A DNA stretch of 64,000 nucleotides from Tyzzerella sp. An114 (GTDB lineage Bacteria; Bacillota; Clostridia; Lachnospirales; Anaerotignaceae): NCBI RefSeq assembly GCF_002161055.1, contig NZ_NFLT01000004.1:186001-250000 (forward strand), given 5' to 3'. The position numbers and the translations under genes were made by a program. The notes under the pieces were generated by a model. That model made no database searches, was not told the DNA's origin, and saw nothing but the letters and a program-made list of their open reading frames with translations. This document shows positions 33,437-41,570 of this stretch, in pieces (position 1 is the stretch's first letter; the number at the start of each line of letters is the position of its first letter).

Positions 33437-34849
33437 ATGAATGATTTTTATTCAATTATAATAGACAGAAATTCTGAAAAACCTATGTATAAACAGTTGG
33501 GAGACGGTCTTAGAAAACTTATAGAGGAAGGTGTCATTCCTCCCGATACAAGACTTCCCGCCATAAGAAAAATGGCTGAAAAATTAAAAGTAAATACAGT
33601 AACTGTTGTTACAGCTTATAAATATCTTGAAAACTGTAAAACTGTGTATTCAATAACGGGAAGTGGTACTTATGTTTCACCTATACCTGTTAATGAAATT
33701 CCAAAACCTGTGGAAAAAATGAATATATCAAATAATAATTTTGAAAATATTAAAAATATTATTAATTTTACAAAATCTTCACTGCCAGAAGAACTTTTCC
33801 CTGTGGAAGACTTTAAAAAAATATTTAATGATTTACTTGAAAAGGAAAAAGGAGTAGCTTTCAGAGAGGAAGGTGGACAGGGATATGAACCTCTTAGGAA
33901 ATCTCTTTCAAAATTTTGTGAAAATTTAGGAATAAGATGTGGAAAAGATAATATACAGATTGTTTCAGGAGCTCAACAGGGTATAGATATAGTTGCAAAG
34001 GCTATTATGAGATATGGAGATAGTGTTATTGTTGAAAAACCAGCTTTTTATGGTGCGGCAGCTTCTTTTATATCAAGAGGTGGAAATATTATTGAAATAC
34101 CTATTGAAAAAGATGGAATGAATATTGATATTTTAGAAAATACTGTGAGAATGTATAAGCCTAAATTAATATATACTATGGCATATTTTCAAACACCTTC
34201 AGGGATTTCATATTCCACAGAGAAAAAAAGAAAACTTATTGAACTTGCAGAAAAATATGACCTTTATATAATAGAAGACGATAATATGTATGATTTTAAT
34301 TATACTGATTTTAACATTGTTCCTTTGAAAGCTCTCGATTACAAAAATAGAGTTATATATATAAAAAGTTTTTCAAAAATACTTATGCCGGGAGTTAGAA
34401 CTGGATTTATGGTAATTCCACCACGAATTATGGACTCTGTTATAAAGGCAAAATATACTTCTGATATATCTACATCAGGTTTTATACAAAAGGCATTGTC
34501 TGTTTATATTGATGAATATGATTGGAAAGGTCATATTGAAACTATAAGGAAATATGGTGAAATGAAATATAAAAAAGCTGTTTATGCTTGTAATAAATAC
34601 CTTGATAAAAACAAATTTTATGTTTTAAAATCACAAGGTGGTATAAGTTTATGGATAGATATAAAAATAAATATTGATATTGATGTGATATGTAGTGAGC
34701 TTTTAAAAAATGGTGTGGCTGTATCTCCGGAAAGCCAGTTTATTAATAGTGGAAAGGGTAGTCATATAAGACTTTGTTTTGTAAATGTGTCAGATGATGA
34801 CATTGAAAAGGGAATACATATAATAGGAAAGGTTATTGAAAAATTTTGA
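33437..34849 (+). CDS. MocR-family regulator (GntR DNA-binding domain fused to PLP aminotransferase domain)
   Basis: A 470-residue fusion. Residues ~10-78 are a GntR winged helix ('PMYKQLGDGLRKLIEEGVI', 'LPAIRKMAEKLKVNTVTVVTAY', 'GSGTYVSP'); the rest is a class I aminotransferase fold with 'SGAQQGIDIVAKA', 'FQTPSGISYS', 'IIEDDNMYDF' and the PLP lysine in 'YIKSFSKILMPGVRTGF'. MocR proteins include PdxR (vitamin B6) and GabR; the effector here is unknown. A TATAAT at 33406-33411 may be its -10. No metabolic target lies beside it. The spacer 'EKMNISNNNFENIKNIIN' linking both domains is Asn-rich. Confidence 0.9.
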   Translation: MNDFYSIIIDRNSEKPMYKQLGDGLRKLIEEGVIPPDTRLPAIRKMAEKLKVNTVTVVTAYKYLENCKTVYSITGSGTYVSPIPVNEIPKPVEKMNISNNNFENIKNIINFTKSSLPEELFPVEDFKKIFNDLLEKEKGVAFREEGGQGYEPLRKSLSKFCENLGIRCGKDNIQIVSGAQQGIDIVAKAIMRYGDSVIVEKPAFYGAAASFISRGGNIIEIPIEKDGMNIDILENTVRMYKPKLIYTMAYFQTPSGISYSTEKKRKLIELAEKYDLYIIEDDNMYDFNYTDFNIVPLKALDYKNRVIYIKSFSKILMPGVRTGFMVIPPRIMDSVIKAKYTSDISTSGFIQKALSVYIDEYDWKGHIETIRKYGEMKYKKAVYACNKYLDKNKFYVLKSQGGISLWIDIKINIDIDVICSELLKNGVAVSPESQFINSGKGSHIRLCFVNVSDDDIEKGIHIIGKVIEKF

Positions 34850-34886
34850 AATTGTTTTTACATTTTTCAATAATGTAAAAATATTG

Positions 34887-34916
34887 TTGACAAAATGAGG
34901 TTTGCTCTAATATAAT
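34887..34916 (+). promoter_or_regulatory. alaS promoter
   Basis: Consensus TTGACA (34887-34892), 18-base spacer, consensus TATAAT (34911-34916), directly upstream of the T-box leader. Confidence 0.82.
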
Positions 34917-34943
34917 CATAAACAGAATAAATATAAAGGTTAT

Positions 34944-35196
34944 AAAAAGAAGGAGTATGCAAAAAAGCGTCCTAAAGAGAGAAAATCCTAGGCTGAAAGA
35001 TTTTTGGAAAGGCATTTGCAGAAGCAGTCTTTTTGAGATTTATCTCAAACCGTTTCGCTAAAAACCTTTAGTGTAAGGCGAAAACGTACTTTCTGCGTTA
35101 AAGAAAAATTAAGCCGGTGTTTTTTAAAAACACAAATAGGGTGGTACCGCGGATAATGCTTCGTCCCTGATATTTTTTCAGGAACGGAGCTTTTTT
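34944..35196 (+). promoter_or_regulatory. T-box leader (tRNA-Ala sensing) of alaS
   Basis: Stem I can be drawn: base helix AAAAAG (34944-34949) with CTTTTT (35029-35034); specifier loop AAGGAGTA (34950-34957, containing the AGTA mark) opposite GAAGCAGT (35021-35028) with GCA, an alanine codon, at 35024-35026; next helix TGCAAA (34958-34963) with TTTGCA (35015-35020). The T-box sequence AGGGTGGTACCGCG is at 35138-35151. The terminator has arms GCTTCGTCCCTGA (35158-35170) and TCAGGAACGGAGC (35179-35190 or so) and a T run to 35196. Uncharged tRNA-Ala pairing with GCA and the T-box bulge would allow read-through into alaS. Confidence 0.93.
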
Positions 35197-35234
35197 ATTT
35201 ACTTGAAAAATAAAGAGAAAGGATTTTTTTAATT

Positions 35235-37877
35235 ATGAGAGAAATGGGTTTAAATGAAATAAGAGAAAAATTCCTTGCATTCTTTGAGAGCAAGGACCAT
35301 TTAAGACTTGAGAGTGCTTCTTTAGTACCTCACAATGACAACAGTCTTCTTCTTATCAATTCTGGTATGGCTCCTTTAAAACCATACTTTACAGGTCAGG
35401 AAGTTCCTCCAAGAAGAAGAGTTACAACTTGTCAGAAATGTATTCGTACAGGTGACATTGAGAATGTTGGTAAGACAGCTCGTCACGGTACATTCTTTGA
35501 AATGCTTGGAGACTTCTCTTTCGGAGACTACTTTAAAAAAGAAATCATTCCATGGAGCTGGGAGTTTGTAACAAAAGTTATGGAAATCCCTGAAGATAAA
35601 CTCTATGTTACAGTTTATAAAGATGACGATGAAGCTGCTAAAATATGGCATGAAGTTGTTGGAGTTCCTAAAGATAGAATATTCTACATGGGTAAAGAAG
35701 ATAACTTCTGGGAACATGGAACAGGCCCTTGTGGTCCATGTTCAGAAATTTACTACGACAGAGGGGAAGAATACGGCTGTGGCAAAGAAGGCTGTACAGT
35801 AGGTTGTGACTGTGACAGATATATGGAATTCTGGAACCTTGTATTCACACAGTTTAATGCTGAAGAAGACGGAACATATTCTGAACTTGAACAGAAAAAT
35901 ATTGATACTGGTATGGGACTTGAGCGTATGGCTACAATTATGCAGAATGTAGACTCAATATTTGACGTTGACACTGTAAAAGCTATCCGTGATAAAGTTT
36001 GTAAGATTGCAGGCGTTGAGTATGGAAAAGACCATAAAACAGACGTTAGCGTTCGTGTTATAACAGACCATATCCGTTCCGTAACATTTATGACTGCTGA
36101 CGGTGTTCTTCCTTCAAATGAAGGTAGAGGATATGTTTTAAGAAGACTTTTAAGACGTGCTGCTCGTCATGGTAGACTTCTTGGAATAAACAGAATGTTT
36201 ATGACAGATATATGTGAAGTTGTTATAGCTAATTCAGGGGAAGCGTATCCACAGCTTGTTGAAAAGAAAGATTATATCTATAAAATACTCAATGTTGAGG
36301 AAAGTGCTTTCTATAAAACAATAGATAAAGGTATGGAAATACTTAAAGATGACATTGAAGAAATGAAATCTAAAGGTGAAAAAGTTATGAGTGGTGAAAA
36401 ATCATTCAGACTTTATGACACATACGGTTTCCCTATTGACCTTACAAAAGAAATTCTTGAGGAAGAAGGCTTTGAAATAGATGAAGAAGCCTTCAATCAG
36501 GAAATGAAAATACAGAAAGAAAGAGCAAGAGAGGCAAGAGGAAAGAGCACTTATATGGGTGCTGATGAAACAGTATATCACAAACTTGATGTTGATATGG
36601 TGACAGAGTTTGCTGGATATGATGTTAAAGAAGTTTCTGACGCAAAAATTATTGCTATAATTGCAAACAATGAAGTAAGTGATAGTGCTGTTGCTGGAGA
36701 TGAAGTATCTGTATTTATCGACAGAACACCTTTCTATGCTGAAAGCGGTGGACAGGTTGGAGACCATGGTGTTATCACAACAGAAACAGGAACTGTTAAA
36801 GTTACAGACTGTATAAAAGTTGTAGGTGGAAAAATTGCTCATATAGGTAAAGTTGAAGACGGTAGTATTTCTGTTGGTGATACAGCTAAAGCTACAATTG
36901 ACTATGCTAAGAGATTAGCTACATCAAGAAATCACTCTGCAACTCACCTTTTACAGAAAGCATTAAGAACTGTTTTAGGTACTCATGTTGAACAGGCAGG
37001 TTCTTATGTTGATGCTGAAAGACTTCGTTTTGACTTCACACATTTCTCAGCTATGACACCAGATGAGATTAAAGAAGTTGAAAGACTTGTAAATGAGAAA
37101 ATATTTGAAAACCTTGATATTACAATAACACAGGAAAATATTGAAGATGCAAGAAAAATGGGTGCTATGGCACTTTTTGGTGAAAAATACGGAAATGTTG
37201 TTCGTGTTGTAAATATGGGTGGATATAGCGTTGAACTTTGTGGTGGTGCTCACCTTAAAAATACAGCACAGGTTGGAACATTTAAGATAATTTCTGAAAA
37301 CGGTGTTGCTGCCGGTGTAAGAAGAATTGAAGCTTTAACAGGAACAGAAGCTCTTAAACATTTCCAGGTTCAGGAAGAACAGCTTAAAACTGTTTGCGGA
37401 ATAGTTAAAGCTACACCAGATAATATGGTAAAACGTATTGAAACTCTTGTTGCTGAGCAGAAAGAGCTTTCAAAAGAGCTTGAAAAACTCAAAACAAAAA
37501 TGGCAGGTGGTGCTGTTTCTGAAATTCTTAATGGAAAGAAAGAAATAAATGGAGTAAATGCTGTTCTTGCAAAAGTTAAAGAAGCTGATGGAAACGCTCT
37601 CCGTACAATGGGTGACCAGCTTAAAGAAAAACTTGGAAGCGGTGTAATTGTACTTGGAAGTGGTAAAGACGGAAAAGTAAGTCTTGTTGTTATGGCTACT
37701 GATGACGTTGTTAAAAAAGGTGTTCATGCCGGAAACATCATAAAAGCAGCAGCTGCTGTATGTGGCGGCGGCGGCGGTGGTCGTCCAAACATGGCTCAGG
37801 CTGGCGGTAAAGATGCTTCTAAGATTGGTGAAGCTCTTGTTAAAGCTGAGGAAGTAATAAAAGAACAGATTAAATAA
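35235..37877 (+). CDS. alaS: Alanyl-tRNA synthetase
   Basis: An 880-residue class II synthetase. The start is ATG 35235, after AGAAAGGA; a second ATG three codons on is possible. Catalytic core motif 'MGLNEIREKFLAFFESKDHLRL', 'LINSGMAPLKPYFTG', 'FEMLGDFSFGDYFKK' and 'GTGPCGPCSEIYYDRG'; a Cys-rich insert 'CGKEGCTVGCDC'; editing domain with 'SRNHSATHLLQKAL' (HxxxH) and 'VELCGGAHLKNT' (zinc CxxxH); coiled coil and the C-terminal DHHA1 domain ending with 'VCGGGGGGRPNMAQAGGKD'. All standard domains are present. Controlled by the T-box leader. Confidence 0.97.
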   Translation: MREMGLNEIREKFLAFFESKDHLRLESASLVPHNDNSLLLINSGMAPLKPYFTGQEVPPRRRVTTCQKCIRTGDIENVGKTARHGTFFEMLGDFSFGDYFKKEIIPWSWEFVTKVMEIPEDKLYVTVYKDDDEAAKIWHEVVGVPKDRIFYMGKEDNFWEHGTGPCGPCSEIYYDRGEEYGCGKEGCTVGCDCDRYMEFWNLVFTQFNAEEDGTYSELEQKNIDTGMGLERMATIMQNVDSIFDVDTVKAIRDKVCKIAGVEYGKDHKTDVSVRVITDHIRSVTFMTADGVLPSNEGRGYVLRRLLRRAARHGRLLGINRMFMTDICEVVIANSGEAYPQLVEKKDYIYKILNVEESAFYKTIDKGMEILKDDIEEMKSKGEKVMSGEKSFRLYDTYGFPIDLTKEILEEEGFEIDEEAFNQEMKIQKERAREARGKSTYMGADETVYHKLDVDMVTEFAGYDVKEVSDAKIIAIIANNEVSDSAVAGDEVSVFIDRTPFYAESGGQVGDHGVITTETGTVKVTDCIKVVGGKIAHIGKVEDGSISVGDTAKATIDYAKRLATSRNHSATHLLQKALRTVLGTHVEQAGSYVDAERLRFDFTHFSAMTPDEIKEVERLVNEKIFENLDITITQENIEDARKMGAMALFGEKYGNVVRVVNMGGYSVELCGGAHLKNTAQVGTFKIISENGVAAGVRRIEALTGTEALKHFQVQEEQLKTVCGIVKATPDNMVKRIETLVAEQKELSKELEKLKTKMAGGAVSEILNGKKEINGVNAVLAKVKEADGNALRTMGDQLKEKLGSGVIVLGSGKDGKVSLVVMATDDVVKKGVHAGNIIKAAAAVCGGGGGGRPNMAQAGGKDASKIGEALVKAEEVIKEQIK

Positions 37878-37890
37878 TTTGTTTCTATAT

Positions 37891-37924
37891 AAAAAAGGTA
37901 CACTTTTAAAGTGTACCTTTTTTT
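37891..37924 (+). terminator. Terminator after alaS
   Basis: 13-base arms AAAAAAGGTACAC (37891-37903) and GTGTACCTTTTTT (37911-37923). Confidence 0.9.
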
Positions 37925-37992
37925 GTTGAATAATGTATTTATTTGATATATTATTAAAAACATACTTTATATTATTAGGGGGATTTTAATAT

Positions 37993-38886
37993 ATGGGCAA
38001 CAATGGAAATAAGACTATAAAGGGTGTTATATGTACCATAAGTGGTGCTGTTTGTTGGGGTTTTTCTGGTGCTTGTGGACAGTTTCTTTTTCAGAATTAC
38101 GGTTTAAATTCAAAATGGCTTACTGTTATGAGAATGGTTTTTTCAGGCATTATAATGTGTACTCTTATGATTATTAAAGAAAAAAAAGAGTTTTTTAATA
38201 TATGGAAAAATAAAAGGGACTCTATACAACTTTTACTTTTTAGCATTATAGGTCTTATGTTATGTCAATACACATATCTTACAGCTATAAGCTATACAAA
38301 TGCAGGTACAGCCACAGTATTACAGTATACAGGTCCTGTATTTATAATGATTTATGTATGTATTATGTCTTTGAGACTTCCCACAAAAAGAGAGATACTT
38401 GCAATAGTAATGGCTGTATCAGGTACTTTTATACTTGCTACCCATGGCAATATAAATTCTCTTGTAATATCTAAAGAAGGTCTTTTTTGGGGAATAGCTT
38501 CTGCTGTTACAATGTTTTTATATACTCTCTTACCTTCAAGAATAATACCTAAATATGGCACAATAAAAATAATAGGATATGGTATGCTTATAGGTGGTGT
38601 GTTTTTAGGTTTAATATCTAAAGTTTGGAGTATAGATGTATCTTTGGATTTTGTTGGTTTTATAATGGTTTCACTTATAACTGTTGTTGGAACAATAATA
38701 GCTTTTTCTCTTTATCTTCATGGTATAAGTCTTATAGGACCTGTAAAGGGAAGTATGATTGCCAGTGTTGAGCCTGTTTCTGCCGCACTTTTTTCTGTGT
38801 TATGGCTTAAAAGTAGTTTTATGTTTATAGATTTTATAGGTTTTGTTTTTATAATGACAACTGTTTTTATACTTTCAAAAAAATAA
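37993..38886 (+). CDS. EamA/DMT-family transporter
   Basis: A 297-residue protein of ten hydrophobic segments in two EamA repeats. Marks: 'CTISGAVCWGFSGACGQFLF', 'YTNAGTATVLQYTGPVFIMIYV' in repeat 1 and 'GPVKGSMIASVEPVSAALFSVLWL' in repeat 2; these are the paired motifs of drug/metabolite exporters such as RhaT/YdcZ relatives. Substrate unknown. GGGGGA precedes ATG. It is monocistronic and convergent with spoIIQ. Confidence 0.88.
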   Translation: MGNNGNKTIKGVICTISGAVCWGFSGACGQFLFQNYGLNSKWLTVMRMVFSGIIMCTLMIIKEKKEFFNIWKNKRDSIQLLLFSIIGLMLCQYTYLTAISYTNAGTATVLQYTGPVFIMIYVCIMSLRLPTKREILAIVMAVSGTFILATHGNINSLVISKEGLFWGIASAVTMFLYTLLPSRIIPKYGTIKIIGYGMLIGGVFLGLISKVWSIDVSLDFVGFIMVSLITVVGTIIAFSLYLHGISLIGPVKGSMIASVEPVSAALFSVLWLKSSFMFIDFIGFVFIMTTVFILSKK

Positions 38887-38895
38887 TATAAAAAA

Positions 38896-38934
38896 TCCCT
38901 TATTTTAATAGAATTTTTCCTATAAAATAAGGGA
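38896..38934. terminator. Bidirectional terminator between EamA gene and spoIIQ
   Basis: 12-base arms TCCCTTATTTTA (38896-38907) and TAAAATAAGGGA (38923-38934). Confidence 0.82.
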
Positions 38935-38940
38935 CTTTTA

Positions 38941-39696
38941 TTATTCTGCTAAAACAAGTTTAGGGTCAACGCTTTCTCCGTTTTGGGCAACACTAAAATC
39001 AATATGGTCTCCTAAAAGTACACTGTATGATGAAGGAGTAGCTACAACTCCTATTTTTTGTCCAGATGTTACAGTGTCACCTTCAGATACAGCCGTATCT
39101 TTTTCAAGCTGGCTGTATGTAGTTTGCCAGCCGTTTTTGTGGTCAATTACAACAGTTGTACCGTTTTCAATATCTGTGTATATTTTTGATACAGTTCCGT
39201 CAGCAGAAGCTGTCACATCGCTTCCCTTTGCCGCTCCTATGGATATACTATCATTTGTGCGATATTGTTCTAATGTTATATCAAATATTGCTTTGTCTAT
39301 ACTGTAATCCATTACTATTTCACCGGCAGCAGGATATTTGAAAAGAGGGTCTTCTGTGTTTACAACACTTGTTTCTGTGTAATCTTCTGACTCAAGAAAA
39401 ACTTCTTTTTCAGGTTCTGTTACCTCAGTTTCTGTGGATTGATTTTCTGTTGAAACTTCATTGTTTTCAACAGTGTCTTCAATATCACCAACATTTTCAA
39501 CGTTCTCAACATTGGTTGTGTAAAAAGGTGGTGTATTGTTTACAACTACCTCTTTATGAGGTTCATCCCTTACAATCTCACCTGTATTATTTTGATTTTC
39601 TGCATCTTTTTTAAAGCCTATTGTTGAAATTCCTGCTGCTGCAAGAACAACAAGGCAGAATGACACTATTCCTCCATATAATCTGCTTTTTTTCAT
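38941..39696 (-). CDS. spoIIQ: Stage II sporulation protein Q-like, M23/LytM domain protein
   Basis: A 251-residue forespore membrane protein. Start ATG 39696 with GGAGGTG ahead; the in-frame GTG 39705 overlaps that site. One N-terminal membrane segment (~7-26), an acidic low-complexity linker (~30-115, rich in Glu, Asn, Thr, Val), then a LytM-like domain (~125-251: 'AAKGSDVTASADGTVSKIYTD', 'GTTVVIDHKNGWQTTYSQLE', 'VSEGDTVTSGQKIGVV'). In other spore formers SpoIIQ pairs with SpoIIIAH to link forespore and mother cell in engulfment. The zinc ligands are altered (Asn for the first His, Asp for the second His of HxH), so it is probably a structural, not hydrolytic, version. Directly follows spoIID, as usual in Clostridia. 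Confidence 0.85.
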   Translation of the reverse strand: MKKSRLYGGIVSFCLVVLAAAGISTIGFKKDAENQNNTGEIVRDEPHKEVVVNNTPPFYTTNVENVENVGDIEDTVENNEVSTENQSTETEVTEPEKEVFLESEDYTETSVVNTEDPLFKYPAAGEIVMDYSIDKAIFDITLEQYRTNDSISIGAAKGSDVTASADGTVSKIYTDIENGTTVVIDHKNGWQTTYSQLEKDTAVSEGDTVTSGQKIGVVATPSSYSVLLGDHIDFSVAQNGESVDPKLVLAE

Positions 39697-39714
39697 TATA
39701 AACACCTCCGCTTA

Positions 39715-39745
39715 TAGTATTGCCTTAAAGGGAGTGTATTTATAC
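39715..39745 (-). promoter_or_regulatory. Predicted sigma-F promoter of spoIIQ
   Basis: On the minus strand: GTATA (39741-39745), 16-base spacer, GGCAATACTA (39715-39724). These match the sigma-F elements GYATA and GGNNANAHT. It sits directly after the spoIID stop and gives a short leader to the spoIIQ ATG. Confidence 0.7.
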
Positions 39746-39749
39746 TATT

Positions 39750-40709
39750 TTAATTCATATTTTTAAAATCTATTCCGCTATAATAATGTTCAAGTATTTC
39801 TTTATATGTAGAGCCTTCCTCTGCCATGGCTTCTGCTCCATATTGGCTCATACCTGCACCATGACCATATCCCTTTGTTGTAAATATTATTGAGTTTCCT
39901 GTATCTTTCATTGTAAAGGAAGCTGAGCGAAGTCCTAAAACACCTCTTATGTCAAGTCCTGACATTGTCACATTTCCCGCTGTGGCTGATGTTATATATC
40001 CTGCAGAGCTTACTGAGTTTATTTTTATTTGAGATATTAAAGGTTCATCGGTGAAAACTATATCGGGATATTTTGATTTAAAAAGATTTTTAATATCATT
40101 ATAGGATATTTCTTTTTCATATTCATATTGTGGAGCGTAAATATCCCCGCTACTTTCAACACTTTTAAGATAAGGCAAAGGATTTTGCCATATGTTTTCT
40201 GAGTTTTCTGTGTATCCTGCACTTGTAGAGTGAAAAACAGCTAAAATAGGCTCATCATTGTAAACCATTATTTCTCCAGCTGTGTCATTTACAGCCTTTT
40301 CTATTTTAGAATAATACTCATCAAAATTTTCTCCCCACTGTGATTTTAGTTCTTCCTTTGTTTTGTAAGCCTGTCCTATATCGGAAGGTTTTGGCATAAC
40401 ATCTGTGTTTTGTCCCATAGCTGTTATCTCTCTCAATGCATAAGTTCTTGCACATACAGCCTGTGCTTTTAATGCTTCTATGTCAAAAAGTGCTGGCATT
40501 TCTGCTCCAACAACACCTTTTATATATTCCTCAAAGGGAGTTTCTTCTGCTGTTTCTGTTTCAGGGTTGTACACTTCAATTTTTATTGGATTTTCATTTT
40601 TAGAATTTTTTGTTGAACTGTCTTTTGAAAAGTGCATAACCGTAAAAAAAGGTATAATAAAAACTGTTATAATTGTATTTATAACCATAATTATAATAAT
40701 TTTACGCAT
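39750..40709 (-). CDS. spoIID: Stage II sporulation protein D
   Basis: A 319-residue mother-cell protein with an N-terminal membrane segment. SpoIID is a lytic transglycosylase that trims septal peptidoglycan during engulfment. Motifs: 'EEYIKGVVGAEMPALFDIEALKAQAVCARTYAL' (with the catalytic Glu in the VGAEMP block), 'ILAVFHSTSAGYTENSENIW', 'YLKSVES', and the C-terminal 'GYGHGAGMSQYGAEAMA' and 'ILEHYYSG'. Length is normal. GGGGAGG precedes ATG. Confidence 0.95.
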   Translation of the reverse strand: MRKIIIIMVINTIITVFIIPFFTVMHFSKDSSTKNSKNENPIKIEVYNPETETAEETPFEEYIKGVVGAEMPALFDIEALKAQAVCARTYALREITAMGQNTDVMPKPSDIGQAYKTKEELKSQWGENFDEYYSKIEKAVNDTAGEIMVYNDEPILAVFHSTSAGYTENSENIWQNPLPYLKSVESSGDIYAPQYEYEKEISYNDIKNLFKSKYPDIVFTDEPLISQIKINSVSSAGYITSATAGNVTMSGLDIRGVLGLRSASFTMKDTGNSIIFTTKGYGHGAGMSQYGAEAMAEEGSTYKEILEHYYSGIDFKNMN

Positions 40710-40737
40710 TAAAAAAGCCTCCCCTATATTTTTTATA

Positions 40738-40745
40738 AATATATG
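40738..40745 (-). promoter_or_regulatory. Possible sigma-E -10 element of spoIID
   Basis: CATATATT on the minus strand, about 28 bases before the spoIID ATG, fits the sigma-E -10 pattern and gives a sensible leader; I see no convincing -35 partner at 13-15 bases. Confidence 0.35.
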
Positions 40746-40760
40746 AGAGACATTTTTATT

Positions 40761-41546
40761 TTAGTACAGTATGAAAAAGTATATTCCTGCAACAACTGTC
40801 ATTATAAAGAATAATAATGAAAATCTTGCTATTTTTCTGTCACGTCGTCTGGCTTTTCTCTCAAGATTAGGACAGGGATTTTCAAAGACATATATTCCAC
40901 CAAGTATGCCTTTTTTTATTTTAAGCTCAAGAGTTTTTTCTTTTCTGAGTATAAAAAACATACGCTTTGAAATTTCAAAGGGGTGTTGTCTTCCGTTGTG
41001 AATACCCTCAATATAATATCTTGAAAAAAGTGTACCATAAAATATATTTGAGCTGTAAGACTTGCAACATATAATAATAAGGTCGCTTTTTTTGCCGAAT
41101 GTTTTGTCTATAAAGTTATAGATTGGGAACGTAAAAATTATTGAAACTAAAGCCCAAAGGGACGTGTCAGCAAAATGTTTCAAAGATGCAGATTTTATGA
41201 AACTAAACGAAGGTATAAACTTTGATGATGATGCTTCATAAAATACATAGTATGTAAGGGCAAAAACAATCATATATAGAAATATGAATGTTATATAGTG
41301 AAATTTTCTGTCTTTAGTATTCCACATTTTTATGCCCCAAAGACTTTTTATTGATATAAATATCATAAAATAACATATCAAAACTAAAAGTCCGTTTATT
41401 TCCATACCTTCTTCATAGTTAAAAACCATACCAAATATGGGGATTGTCCATAATATAGGCACAATCCAAAGACTTCTCTTGTTTACTATAAAACAATCTA
41501 TTATAAAGTAAACTGTTAGAAGTGTTAATAAACCTAAATAATTCAT
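40761..41546 (-). CDS. Unknown multi-pass membrane protein
   Basis: A 261-residue protein I do not recognise. It has about six hydrophobic segments: roughly 1-18, 25-43, 50-72, 83-103, 130-150 and a C-terminal one (243-260). Between the fifth and last is a basic cytosolic-looking stretch with 'RYYIEGIHNGRQHPFEISKRMFFILRKEK', an isolated 'CPNLERKARRRDRK', and several Cys (two in 'IICCKSY'). AGAGGTGGGG precedes ATG. It lies 24 bases after the radical SAM gene and ahead of spoIID on the same strand, so it could be co-transcribed with either. No function can be given. Confidence 0.7.
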   Translation of the reverse strand: MNYLGLLTLLTVYFIIDCFIVNKRSLWIVPILWTIPIFGMVFNYEEGMEINGLLVLICYFMIFISIKSLWGIKMWNTKDRKFHYITFIFLYMIVFALTYYVFYEASSSKFIPSFSFIKSASLKHFADTSLWALVSIIFTFPIYNFIDKTFGKKSDLIIICCKSYSSNIFYGTLFSRYYIEGIHNGRQHPFEISKRMFFILRKEKTLELKIKKGILGGIYVFENPCPNLERKARRRDRKIARFSLLFFIMTVVAGIYFFILY

Positions 41547-41570
41547 TACCCCACCTCTAGGGAATTTGTA

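Noticed and set aside
40738-40790. Full sigma-E promoter for spoIID using CATACTGT near 40770
   Set aside because: The only ATA-containing -35 candidate lies too close; the nearer CATATATT has better leader geometry and was listed instead, at low confidence.
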